Positions 44,797 through 52,643 of a DNA stretch of 64,000 nt are shown here, one piece after another. The stretch is from DASYLJ01 sp964432595 (GTDB lineage Bacteria; Desulfobacterota; Binatia; DP-6). Under the pieces are notes generated by a model. That model ran no database searches and was not told the DNA's origin. It saw only the letters and a program-made list of their open reading frames with translations. The stretch covers positions 88,110 through 152,109 of the forward strand of contig CAYSOF010000016.1 of assembly GCA_964432595.1 (NCBI GenBank), read 5' to 3'. Each line of letters begins with the position of its first letter. The stretch's first letter is position 1. Both the position numbers and the translations under genes were made by a program.

Positions 44797-46034
44797 CGGA
44801 CGGTCGGCGTGCGCCAGCGCTGCCAGTAGTCGTGATAGCGCCGGCGTTCGGTCTCCGCGTCGAGACCGAACTGCGCGAGCGAGTAGACGTGCTCGCCGTG
44901 CCGGCCCTTCGGGTGCGCGGCGACATAGTCGCGCATGCGGGCGCGGACGTCGTCGGACAGGGGCAGGTCGAAGTGGCGATAGATGTGCCGGGCCACCGCG
45001 AGCGGGTCGTCCATCAGCTGCGTGTACCAGACGTCGAGGAACTGCTCGGGCGCGGCGCATCCGGCGTCGCGCGCGGCGAATCCGCGGCGGATGTCGTCGG
45101 CGAGCATGCGGGACACTTCGGGACCGACGGCGCACGGGTCGACGCCGCGGGCGAACGTGCGCCGCAGGACGACGTGCAGGCTCGCCACCGACGCGACGAC
45201 CTCGAGCGGATCGCGATGCGTGATGACGACGTTCGCGTCGGGGTACGTGCGCACGAGCGACCCCACCGACGGGAGGTGCTGCGGCGCCTTCAGCAGCCAG
45301 CGTTCGCCGGGGCATCGCCACTGCAGCTGCTGCAGGAAGCGGCGGTGGTACCGGTAGCCGGGCTCGAGGTCCTGGCGCTCGAGCCACGCATGGTACGTCG
45401 GCACGTACCAGTTCGACGAGAATTCGAAGCTCAGGAACGCGTGGCTCAGGATGACCAGGCACTCCTCCGGGAGGCGCGCGCCGACGGGATGGATCTTCCG
45501 GAACTCGGGCGCGAGCCGGAAGAACCAGCGCAGCTGCCGCGCGGCGCGCGCGATCCGGCGGTCGCCGTCGCGCGTCGCGCGATCGGGCGGCGGCGACGGA
45601 AAGCGGAGCTCCCAGTGCAACGGGACCCGATTGGCCGGATCCTGCGCCAGGAGGCCGTGCAGGAACGTCGAGCCGGACCGCGGGAGGCCGGTGATGACGA
45701 TCGGGCGCCGGACGCGTTCGCGGGCGATGCCCGGATGACGGCGGCGATCCCGTTCGAGGAGCAGGCGGTTGTCGAGCAGCGCGCCGATCTCGGTGCGTGC
45801 GGCGAGGCGACCCAGGAGGGTGAGGCGCGCGTCGGCCTCGATGGACGCGACGAGCCGCTCGAGCGGTTGGCGGAACGCCGGATCGCCGAAGTCGTCGAGG
45901 CCGGTCCGTCGCCGCGCGCCCCGCAACAGGCGCTCGACGTCGAGGCGGAGGACGCGGCGACGCGATCGCGGCGGGGCCGCGGTGACCGTCGTGCCGGCGT
46001 CCGGCGCCACCGGCTCGACCGACGGAAGCCTCAT
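44793..46034 (-). CDS. PAPS-dependent sulfotransferase
   Basis: A 413-residue sulfotransferase. It has the 5'-phosphosulfate binding loop IVITGLPRSGSTFLHGLL (about 112-129) and the 3'-phosphate site VVITHRDPLEVVAS (about 269-282). Between them, LPEECLVILSHAFLSFEF and LLKAPQHLPS follow the pattern of the Sulfotransfer_3-like family found in mycobacteria and delta-like bacteria. The acceptor is not known; lipids or glycans are typical. No membrane segment, so cytoplasmic. The ATG at 46034 overlaps the stop of the 42-residue gene (ATGA), and its own stop overlaps the GTG of the membrane protein. Confidence 0.88.
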   Translation of the reverse strand: MRLPSVEPVAPDAGTTVTAAPPRSRRRVLRLDVERLLRGARRRTGLDDFGDPAFRQPLERLVASIEADARLTLLGRLAARTEIGALLDNRLLLERDRRRHPGIARERVRRPIVITGLPRSGSTFLHGLLAQDPANRVPLHWELRFPSPPPDRATRDGDRRIARAARQLRWFFRLAPEFRKIHPVGARLPEECLVILSHAFLSFEFSSNWYVPTYHAWLERQDLEPGYRYHRRFLQQLQWRCPGERWLLKAPQHLPSVGSLVRTYPDANVVITHRDPLEVVASVASLHVVLRRTFARGVDPCAVGPEVSRMLADDIRRGFAARDAGCAAPEQFLDVWYTQLMDDPLAVARHIYRHFDLPLSDDVRARMRDYVAAHPKGRHGEHVYSLAQFGLDAETERRRYHDYWQRWRTPTVR

Positions 46035-46159
46035 CGCTGCACCAGGAAGACCACGTTGGCGAGGACGTTGAACAGCACGTGTACGGCGATCAACGCCGGT
46101 ACGGCGAGCGACGCGTCGGCGATCCGGGGAAGCGCGACGTCGATCAGGCGCTGCGACAT
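46031..46159 (-). CDS. 42-residue single-span membrane peptide
   Basis: A short gene with a strong Shine-Dalgarno: GGAGG four bases before the ATG at 46159. The product, beginning MSQRLIDVALPRI, has a basic/amphipathic start and one membrane helix (VPALIAVHVLFNVLANVVFLV), ending QR. Its stop overlaps the sulfotransferase ATG as ATGA. The ribosome binding site, the hydrophobic helix and the coupling together support a real gene; it may help place or regulate the operon's enzymes. Function unknown. Confidence 0.65.
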   Translation of the reverse strand: MSQRLIDVALPRIADASLAVPALIAVHVLFNVLANVVFLVQR

Positions 46160-46517
46160 GAGTCCTCCAGGGAAGCGGGCCGGGACTGCGAGCCCCATCT
46201 CGGCGACCATGACTAGCAAGCATGCGCGGGGGCGCCAGCCTCCTCTGGACCAGATCGCCGGCGGGGACGCCGGCCCATTCGGCCACGAGGGCGCGCAGCG
46301 GCACGCCCACGTCGCGAGTCTACTGGGCGGACGCGGGGCTGACGATGCAGGGTTGACAGCCCCCGCTTCAAAGAGGAGCGTAGGCCGTCGCCGCGACCAA
46401 CCGCGGCACCCGCTGTGCTGCTGGCGCTTGGCGGGCGCCGGTTCGCGAGCCCGGGAGTCGTTTCCACTGGTCCCGCGCGCGCTACGTCGGCCGATCTCTG
46501 CACGCCTTGGAGGTTTC
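46160..46517. other. 358-bp intergenic region
   Basis: Lies between the sulfotransferase operon and the gene at 46518 (divergent starts). Both strands have open stretches without similarity that I recognise (minus strand about 46190-46310 reads MGVPLRALVAEWAGVPAG). A GC-rich part near 46230-46340 could be a decayed gene fragment; I see no clear promoter. Confidence 0.35.
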
Positions 46518-46910
46518 ATGTCGTACACCACGCGCCGCTTCCCGATGATGCCCTCGGGACCCGGCAGTCGGAGCACCGGCCCGGTGCTCTCGGTCGGCCA
46601 ACGCGTCTTCGTGCACTGTCCCGGCGACCCGAGCCGCCGCGTCGCAGTCACCGACGACGCCGACGCGGTCGCCTGGACCGCGGCCGACGGTGCCGAGGTG
46701 GAGATCGTCGCATGGAAGCCGCGCGGCTCGGCCGGCACGCGCTACCGCGTGCAGGCGACGAGCGATCGTCGCGAAGGCTGGCTCACCGCGGACGCGCTTC
46801 GCGCCGCGAAGGTCCCGGCGCCGCCGCCTGCGCCGGCCGCAGCCGAAGCGCCCGCGGCCGCCGAGGCCGCACGCAGCGGCGGCCGGCGATTCGGATCACG
46901 ACGTAGCTGA
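46518..46910 (+). CDS. Hypothetical protein with Ala/Pro-rich tail
   Basis: A 130-residue protein. The central part (about 20-95, SVGQRVFVHCPGDPSRR, VEIVAWKPRGSAGTRYRVQ and DRREGWLTADALR) looks like a small beta-barrel or SH3/KOW-like fold. An alanine/proline-rich low-complexity stretch and a basic end follow. TTGGAGG precedes the ATG with 5-nt spacing. No family recognised. The RNA-binding protein gene follows 170 bp later in the same direction. Confidence 0.6.
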   Translation: MSYTTRRFPMMPSGPGSRSTGPVLSVGQRVFVHCPGDPSRRVAVTDDADAVAWTAADGAEVEIVAWKPRGSAGTRYRVQATSDRREGWLTADALRAAKVPAPPPAPAAAEAPAAAEAARSGGRRFGSRRS

Positions 46911-47080
46911 CACACGCGCGGCCCAGTTGACTCCGGCTGGGAATGGGGGCAGGTAGCACCCGTAACGCGTCCTCTTGTTTGAGCGCGACCCCGTCCGCGT
47001 CGGTGTGACACGATCGGCTTCTCCGCCCAGGCAACCGTGACCCAACAGGCCACCACCCGTGGCCAGAAGTGAGATCGTCA

Positions 47081-47407
47081 ATGGGCAAGAAGCTGTTCGT
47101 CGGGAACCTGTCGTTCGACACGACCAACGCGGAGCTGACCTCGTTCTTCTCGCAGGTCGGCACGTGCGAGTCGGCATCCGTCATCATGGATCGCGCCACC
47201 GGCCGCTCGCGCGGCTTCGGCTTCGTCGAGATGGGTTCGCCGAGCGAGGCGCAGGAGGCCATCGCGGCGCTCAACGGCCGCGAGCTCCAGGGCCGCGCGC
47301 TCAACGTGAGCGAGGCGCGGGAGCGCGAGGGCGGCGGCGGCGGTGGTGGTGGCGGCCGCGATCGCCGCGGCGGTGGCGGCGGCTTCGATCGGCGTCGCAA
47401 CTACTGA
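47081..47407 (+). CDS. Glycine-rich RRM RNA-binding protein
   Basis: A 108-residue protein with one RNA recognition motif (about 1-80). RNP2 is LFVGNL (5-10) and RNP1 is RGFGFVEM (44-51), both with the aromatic residues used to bind RNA. A glycine/arginine-rich tail (about 85-108) follows. This matches the cold-inducible Rbp family of cyanobacteria and many proteobacteria, thought to act on RNA folding at low temperature. The ATG at 47081 fits the family. The 170-bp leader upstream could carry cold-responsive control, not shown. A strong terminator follows. Confidence 0.9.
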   Translation: MGKKLFVGNLSFDTTNAELTSFFSQVGTCESASVIMDRATGRSRGFGFVEMGSPSEAQEAIAALNGRELQGRALNVSEAREREGGGGGGGGGRDRRGGGGGFDRRRNY

Positions 47408-47418
47408 TCGACTCGACC

Positions 47419-47456
47419 GGGGAGCGCTGCGACGTCGCGGCGCTCCCCGTTCTTTT
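47419..47456 (+). terminator. Intrinsic terminator of the RRM gene
   Basis: GGGGAGCGC (47419-47427) pairs with GCGCTCCCC (47440-47448); the 12-nt loop is itself self-complementary (GCGACGTCGC), so the stem can extend. A T-rich run (TTCTTTT, 47450-47456) follows. It lies between convergent genes and could also stop read-through from the other side. Confidence 0.85.
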
Positions 47457-47459
47457 CCG

Positions 47460-48635
47460 CTAGTCGACGATCGCCGAGCGAAAGTCCGGGGCCGACTGGC
47501 GCGCGTACGGCCAGGGCTTGGCCTCGGTGGCGGCCGCCAGCCCGCGGACGAACGCATCCTGACGGCTGCGCGCCTCCGGCACCGGCAGCCAGTAGTTCAG
47601 CACCGCGAACGCGACCTCGCCGTAGCGCCGCGTGCGCAGCATCCCGACCAGCGCGCACGCACCGACCGAGCCGAACGTGCCTGTCTTGCCGACCACGGTG
47701 CCGCGCACGTCGAGCAGCCGATCGCGCAGCGTGCCGGTGTCGATGCCGGAGACGGGGAGGGCGTCGGTCAGCGCGAGGCCGTGCTTTGCGAGCTCGGTTT
47801 CGAAGGCCAACAGAATCGCGACGGCCGCATGGGGGCTCAAGCGGTTCACCGAGCCCGCGCCGGCGCCGTTGTCGATGATGATCTGATCGCGCAGGTCGGG
47901 TGCGACGTGCTCGCGCGCGATCGCCTGCACCACCGGTGGTCCGCCGATGGTGTCCGACGCGTAGTGGAAGACGTTGTTGGAATAGCCGTTCAGCACCTTG
48001 ATGACGTCGCGCAGCGGCGCCGACCGGTGCCGCACGAGCAGGCGCTGCTCGCCCGCGGGCGCGTCGGGTGATCCACCGATCCGCAGCGCGTCCTCGCGCA
48101 ACGCGCTCTCGCCCGTGCCCGTGACGGCGGTCCACGCTGCGACGCCGGCGCGCCCGGCGAGCGTCTCGGCGAGACGTCGCCCGCTGGGGTCCGGCTGCCA
48201 GTTGAAGATGAACGGGCCGTCGACGCGCAGCCCGTGCTGGACGCGGGCGACGCCCAGCTCGTGCAGCCGCCGGAGCACGAGGAACGCGTTTTCGTCGACG
48301 AAGAACGGATCGTTGCCGCCGGTGACGACGAGGTCGCCGCCGAGCGTGCCGTCGTGGAGCGGGCCGGCGGCGAGGAAGCGGGTCTCGAACCGGTAGTCGG
48401 GACCGAGCCGCGCCAGTAGCGCCAGCGACGTCGGCACCTTCGACACCGACGCGGGGTGAACGGGACGGTCCGCGAGTTGCGAGACGAGCACCGTTCCGTC
48501 GCGCGTCTGGACGAACACACCCTGGTCGGCGCCGACGTGCGCCGCGAGCGCCTGCAGCGGCGGCTCGCCGGCGCGGACCTCGCGGCCGAGCGCCACCCAT
48601 CCCACCACCATCGCCACCATCAGCCAGCCGCGCAT
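47460..48635 (-). CDS. dacB: PBP4-type D-alanyl-D-alanine carboxypeptidase/endopeptidase
   Basis: A 391-residue class C penicillin-binding protein that trims peptidoglycan stem peptides in the periplasm. It has a signal peptide (about 1-22), the SxxK motif SVSK (63-66), SNN in the GYSNNVFHY segment and KTG in VVGKTGTFGS. A GGNDPFF segment as in DacB lies between. It is shorter than E. coli PBP4, so part of the large insertion domain is missing. Divergent from the L,D-transpeptidase gene (97 bp between starts), placing two peptidoglycan enzymes back to back. Confidence 0.9.
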   Translation of the reverse strand: MRGWLMVAMVVGWVALGREVRAGEPPLQALAAHVGADQGVFVQTRDGTVLVSQLADRPVHPASVSKVPTSLALLARLGPDYRFETRFLAAGPLHDGTLGGDLVVTGGNDPFFVDENAFLVLRRLHELGVARVQHGLRVDGPFIFNWQPDPSGRRLAETLAGRAGVAAWTAVTGTGESALREDALRIGGSPDAPAGEQRLLVRHRSAPLRDVIKVLNGYSNNVFHYASDTIGGPPVVQAIAREHVAPDLRDQIIIDNGAGAGSVNRLSPHAAVAILLAFETELAKHGLALTDALPVSGIDTGTLRDRLLDVRGTVVGKTGTFGSVGACALVGMLRTRRYGEVAFAVLNYWLPVPEARSRQDAFVRGLAAATEAKPWPYARQSAPDFRSAIVD

Positions 48636-48732
48636 CGCGGCGGACCCTACCCACGCGGTGCGGCGCCGGCAAGCGGCGCGCGCAAAGCGCAGCGGGGTGC
48701 GCTATGATCGCGCCGCACTCGTGGAGGGACGG

Positions 48733-50340
48733 ATGGAGCGGCTCGGTGGGGGAGCATGCATCGCGGCGGTGGGGCTGCTTCTCGCGGTGGTGCCCGCGCC
48801 CGCTGCTGATGGAGTCGCCGACGACGTCGCACGCCGGCTGGCGTCGTCCGCGGTCGTCGTCGATGGCATCACGCTCGACGGTCCGGCGCTCCGCGCGGTG
48901 TATGCCGGGCGCACGGCGCCGCTGTGGACGGACGACCGTGCCGCGGCCGTCGCCGCGATGGTCGCGGATGCAGCGGCCGACGGCCTCGATCCCGCCGCCT
49001 ACCACGCGACCGCGCTCGCGGCGCGCGCGCGGGCGACGGCGCCCGATGCGGTCGCCGCGCGTGACCTCGTCGTCAGCGATGCGGTCCTGCGCTTCGTCGT
49101 CGACATGCACCGGGGCGTCGCGCCGCCGCGCGCGTCGGACGACGCCGCCGTCGTGCCGCGACCCACCGATGCGGTGGCGCTCACGGTCGCTGCGGCCGCG
49201 GCGCCCGACACCGTCGCGTTCCTCGCGGGGCTCGCGCCGCGGCATCCGGCCTACGCGCGGCTCCGTACGGCGCTCGCCGCGCACCGCGCGCTCGCGACGG
49301 CCGGCGGATGGCCCATCGTGCCCGACGGGCCGTCGATCCGTCCCGGTGAGTCGGATCCGGTGATCGCCATCGTGCGCGATCGGCTCGCGGTGACGGGCGA
49401 GCTGGCGGTCGCCGACGACGCCGTGCTCTACGACGCGACGCTCGAGGCGGCGGTGCGGGCGTTCCAGCGCCGGCACGGTCTCGAGCCCGACGGCGTCATC
49501 GGGCACGCGACGCGTCTGGCGCTCGCGACGACGGTCGAGGAGCGGATCGAGCAGCTCGTCGTCAACCTGGAGCGCTGGCGCTGGCTGCCGGACGACCTCG
49601 GCGATCGCCACGTCGTCGTCAACATCCCGGCGTACCACCTCGCCGTGATCGAGGGCGGACGCACCGTGCTCGAGATGCCGGTGGTCGTCGGCAGCACGGC
49701 ACGCCGGACGCCGGAGTTCAGCACGCGCATCACGACACTCGTCTTCAATCCCACGTGGACGGTCCCCGTGAAGCTCGCGAAGCAGGACATGCTGCCCAAG
49801 ATGCGCCGCGACCAGCGCTACTTCGCCGACCACGGCATCCGCGTCTACACGAGCTGGAGCGCCGACGCCGGCGAGATGGACCCGGACTACATCGACTGGG
49901 ATGCCATCGGGACGGGCATCGGCGCGCTGAAGCTGCGGCAGGAGCCGGGGCCGGGCAATCCGCTCGGGCGCGTGAAGTTCGTCATGCCGAACGGCTTCGA
50001 CGTCTACCTGCACGATACGAATTCGAAGGGCCTGATGCGCCGGGCCCGTCGCGCGTTCAGCTCGGGCTGCGTCCGGCTCGACGACGCGCTCGCACTCGCC
50101 GACGTCGTCCTCGCCGAGCAGGCCGACTGGACGCCCGAGCGTCGTGCCGCGATCACCGCGGATTGGACGACCCGTACCGTGACGCTGAGCCGCACCGTGC
50201 CGGTGCACCTGATGTACGCCACGGCGTGGGTGGCCCACGACGGCACCGTCCAGTTCCGCGAGGACGTCTACGGCCGTGACCGCGCACTGGCCAGATCGTT
50301 GACCGCCGCGCTGCGCCGCGGGCGCGGGGCAGAAACTTGA
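48733..50340 (+). CDS. YcbB/LdtD-like L,D-transpeptidase
   Basis: A 535-residue periplasmic enzyme with a signal peptide (MERLGGGACIAAVGLLLAVV). It forms 3-3 peptidoglycan crosslinks or attaches proteins. Residues about 25-170 hold the N-terminal domain, about 205-262 a peptidoglycan-binding domain (FQRRHGLEPDGVIGHATR), and about 295-455 the YkuD catalytic domain with His427 (VYLHDTNSKGLM) and Cys446 in AFSSGCVRLDDAL. The SSGC form of the motif is the same as in E. coli LdtD. GGAGGG at 48723-48728 precedes the ATG. The mepK-like gene follows, so this is a wall-remodelling group. Confidence 0.9.
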   Translation: MERLGGGACIAAVGLLLAVVPAPAADGVADDVARRLASSAVVVDGITLDGPALRAVYAGRTAPLWTDDRAAAVAAMVADAAADGLDPAAYHATALAARARATAPDAVAARDLVVSDAVLRFVVDMHRGVAPPRASDDAAVVPRPTDAVALTVAAAAAPDTVAFLAGLAPRHPAYARLRTALAAHRALATAGGWPIVPDGPSIRPGESDPVIAIVRDRLAVTGELAVADDAVLYDATLEAAVRAFQRRHGLEPDGVIGHATRLALATTVEERIEQLVVNLERWRWLPDDLGDRHVVVNIPAYHLAVIEGGRTVLEMPVVVGSTARRTPEFSTRITTLVFNPTWTVPVKLAKQDMLPKMRRDQRYFADHGIRVYTSWSADAGEMDPDYIDWDAIGTGIGALKLRQEPGPGNPLGRVKFVMPNGFDVYLHDTNSKGLMRRARRAFSSGCVRLDDALALADVVLAEQADWTPERRAAITADWTTRTVTLSRTVPVHLMYATAWVAHDGTVQFREDVYGRDRALARSLTAALRRGRGAET

Positions 50341-50445
50341 CCTTTTTCCATGGCGCCGTTCGCCGTCGATCTGTATAACGCGCCTTCAAGTCGTCGCGGC
50401 GACGCGCCGAGAAGCTCTTCGGGAAGCAAGAAAGGAGGGTGAAGC

Positions 50446-51021
50446 ATGGGTGGATTCGAGGGGGGGGACCGGACGTCCCACGGATGTAGCCGACGCGAAG
50501 CCCTCGCCGTCGGCGGCACCTTCGCGCTGGGACTGCTGCTCGGACCGACTGCGGCTCGTGCGGCGCTTCCATCCACGCGCTCGCTCTCGTTCTACGCCAT
50601 GCACACCGGCGAAGAGCTGACCGCCGATTACTGCGTCGACGGTCGCTACCAGCCGCAGGAGCTCCGCGCCATCGCGCGCATCCTGCGTGATCATCGCACC
50701 GACCAGGTGCACGCCATCGACCCCGCGATGCTGGACATCGTCCACGCGGTGCGCCGGATGGTCGGCAGCCAGGACACGATCCACGTGGTCTCCGGGTACC
50801 GCTCGCCCGAGACCAACGAAGCGAAGCGCCAGCGCAGCCGGTGGTCCGGGGTCGCCAAGGACAGCTACCATCTCTACGGCAAGGCCATCGACCTGATCCT
50901 GCCCCACCGGGACATGCGCCAGGTGAAGCGCGCCGCCATCGCGTTGCAGTCGGGCGGCGTCGGCTACTACGCGCGCTCCGGCTTCGTCCATCTCGATTGC
51001 GGCCCGTTCCGGACCTGGTAG
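50446..51021 (+). CDS. Tat-exported MepK-like (DUF882/M15) murein peptidase
   Basis: A 191-residue protein with a twin-arginine signal (SRREALAVGGTFALGLLLGP, about 15-34). The mature part has the M15 metal site His142, Asp149 (SYHLYGKAIDL) and His182 (FVHLDCGPFR), as in E. coli MepK, which cleaves 3-3 crosslinks made by L,D-transpeptidases. It follows the transpeptidase gene by 105 bp, in keeping with such a pair. A near-perfect Shine-Dalgarno, AAAGGAGG (50431-50438), lies 7 nt before the ATG. The msrB gene begins 10 bp after its stop. Confidence 0.88.
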   Translation: MGGFEGGDRTSHGCSRREALAVGGTFALGLLLGPTAARAALPSTRSLSFYAMHTGEELTADYCVDGRYQPQELRAIARILRDHRTDQVHAIDPAMLDIVHAVRRMVGSQDTIHVVSGYRSPETNEAKRQRSRWSGVAKDSYHLYGKAIDLILPHRDMRQVKRAAIALQSGGVGYYARSGFVHLDCGPFRTW

Positions 51022-51031
51022 GGTCGCGCGC

Positions 51032-51433
51032 ATGACGCGCAAGGTGGTCAAGTCGGACGACGACTGGCGCCGCGAGCTGACGCCACAGCAGTTCGCGGTC
51101 ATGCGGCAGAAGGGCACCGAGCGCGCGTTCACCGGCGCCCTCTGGGATCACCATGAGTCCGGCGTCTACAAGTGCGCCGGCTGCGGGACGCCGCTCTTCC
51201 GCTCGGACGAGAAGTTCGACTCCGGTACCGGCTGGCCGAGCTTCGTTGCGCCGGCCGCGGACGACGTCGTGCGCACCGAGCACGACCGCAGCCACGGGAT
51301 GCATCGCACCGAGGCACTCTGCGCCGTCTGCGACGCGCACCTCGGTCACGTCTTCGAGGACGGACCGCGCCCGACCGGGCAGCGGTGGTGCATCAACTCC
51401 GCCAGTCTCGCGTTCGAGAAGAAGGCGGAGTGA
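51032..51433 (+). CDS. msrB: Peptide-methionine (R)-S-oxide reductase
   Basis: Repairs oxidised methionine in proteins. The 133-residue protein has four zinc cysteines (Cys48, Cys51, Cys97, Cys100 in YKCAGCGTPLF and LCAVCDAHLGHVF) and the catalytic Cys120 in RWCINSASLAF. The FDSGTGWPSF motif is also present. No signal peptide, so it acts in the cytoplasm. It starts 10 bp after the MepK-like gene's stop and is followed by a zinc-ribbon membrane protein gene. Confidence 0.94.
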   Translation: MTRKVVKSDDDWRRELTPQQFAVMRQKGTERAFTGALWDHHESGVYKCAGCGTPLFRSDEKFDSGTGWPSFVAPAADDVVRTEHDRSHGMHRTEALCAVCDAHLGHVFEDGPRPTGQRWCINSASLAFEKKAE

Positions 51434-51440
51434 TCTCACG

Positions 51441-51767
51441 GTGGGCCCGACCCACCTCCTGCTCGTCGTCGTGCTCGTCGCCGCAGTGACGGCGGTCCTG
51501 CTGCGACGGCGCCGGCGCCGGCGACTCCGCGCGGCGGCGCGCACGCGCCCCGGCGCGTCGGTGGAGCTGGCCGTCCACATCCGCTCGTTCGCGGAGATGG
51601 ACGAGCACCTGGCGAAGCGCTGGTGCCACTGTGGCGGCTATCTCGAGCGGCGAGGCGAGGGCTCGCGCGACGTCGACGGGCGCCGCTTCCGCGTCGCGCG
51701 GCTCGAGTGTCAGGAGTGCGAGGCGGTCGACGAGGTGTTCTTCGACACCACCGACCTGCTGCACTGA
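51441..51767 (+). CDS. Single-span membrane protein with zinc-ribbon-like cysteines
   Basis: A 108-residue product from a GTG at 51441. An N-terminal membrane helix (LLLVVVLVAAVTAVLL) is followed by an arginine-rich stretch and a domain with two cysteine pairs (CHCGGY and CQECE, about 33 residues apart), consistent with one zinc site. The domain sits on the positively charged, probably cytoplasmic side. No family recognised. It starts 8 bp after msrB and ends exactly where the convergent HDOD gene ends. Confidence 0.6.
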   Translation: MGPTHLLLVVVLVAAVTAVLLRRRRRRRLRAAARTRPGASVELAVHIRSFAEMDEHLAKRWCHCGGYLERRGEGSRDVDGRRFRVARLECQECEAVDEVFFDTTDLLH

Positions 51768-52643
51768 CTACTCGAACAGCGCGAAGTTGAGCGCGTGGTC
51801 GAGATCGTGCGCGAAGGTGGTGAGGACGCGGTCGAGCGTGGGGCCGTCGAGGCCGAGCATCGCCCACGCCTTCGGGTCGATCGGCGGGATGCGGCGGTCG
51901 CCGCCGTTGCCGTAGTCGAGCGCGCGCACCAGGGAATTCGCCACGTGGACCACCGCGGTCTCGCGTAGCGCGCGACGCGCGCGTCCGGGCTCGTGGTGGT
52001 ACATGATGGGCTCGGCGAGGCACGCGGGCAGGTTCCATCGCGTGACCAGCCACGCGGCCACGTCGCAGTGGTCGATGCCGAGCTCGTCGTGCTCGACGTC
52101 GCGGAGGCTGCGCTCCTCGGCGCCCGCGCGCTGGAGGATGTCGGCGAAGACCTCGGGGAGCTCCTTGCACACCACGACCTTGCCGAGGTCGTGGAGCAGG
52201 CCGGCGGCGCTCACCTCTTCGGCTTGTGCCAGGCCGGTGACCTTGGCGATCGCGCCCGCGGCGACGGCGCAGCCGAGCGAGTGCTCCCAGAAGCCGCGCA
52301 GCGGGACGGTGCGCACGTCGAGCACGCTCGTCGACAGGACCACGCTGCGGGTCACGACGGTGCCCAGCATGACGAGCGCGTTCGGCACGCGAGCCACGCG
52401 GCCTTGCGCGCTGTAGAACGCGGAGTTCGCGAGACGCAGGATCTGCGACGACAGGGACTGGTCGACCTCGATCAGGCTCCCGATGTTCTCGAAGTTGACG
52501 TCGGGGTCCTCGAGCGCGCCGACGACGCGCTCGAGCAGGCGCGGCAACGTAGGCATCGAGCGCAGGCGCTCGACGCGCCGCCGTAGCACATCGGGCCGCG
52601 GCGGCGTCGCCACCTCGGCGGTGTGGACCGCGTCACCCGCCAT
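51768..52643 (-). CDS. HDOD domain protein
   Basis: A 291-residue protein made mostly of an HDOD domain (a metal-free or degenerate HD relative used in signalling, including c-di-GMP and two-component contexts). Typical segments are LRSMPTLPRLLERVVGALEDPD, IGSLIEVDQSLSSQILRLANSAFYS, NALVMLGTVVTRSVVL and AGLLHDLGKVVVCKELPE. The HD pair is kept in LLHDLGK. The ATG at 52643 overlaps the stop of the 126-residue gene as TGATG. The function is likely regulatory; no effector is identifiable. Confidence 0.88.
   Translation of the reverse strand: MAGDAVHTAEVATPPRPDVLRRRVERLRSMPTLPRLLERVVGALEDPDVNFENIGSLIEVDQSLSSQILRLANSAFYSAQGRVARVPNALVMLGTVVTRSVVLSTSVLDVRTVPLRGFWEHSLGCAVAAGAIAKVTGLAQAEEVSAAGLLHDLGKVVVCKELPEVFADILQRAGAEERSLRDVEHDELGIDHCDVAAWLVTRWNLPACLAEPIMYHHEPGRARRALRETAVVHVANSLVRALDYGNGGDRRIPPIDPKAWAMLGLDGPTLDRVLTTFAHDLDHALNFALFE

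Noticed and set aside
47329..47407. GGC-rich repeat as a transposable or slipped repeat
   Set aside because: It is the glycine/arginine tail of the RRM protein, in frame and typical of the family.
51032..51433. Selenoprotein MsrB
   Set aside because: The catalytic position is encoded as Cys (Cys120), with no in-frame TGA.
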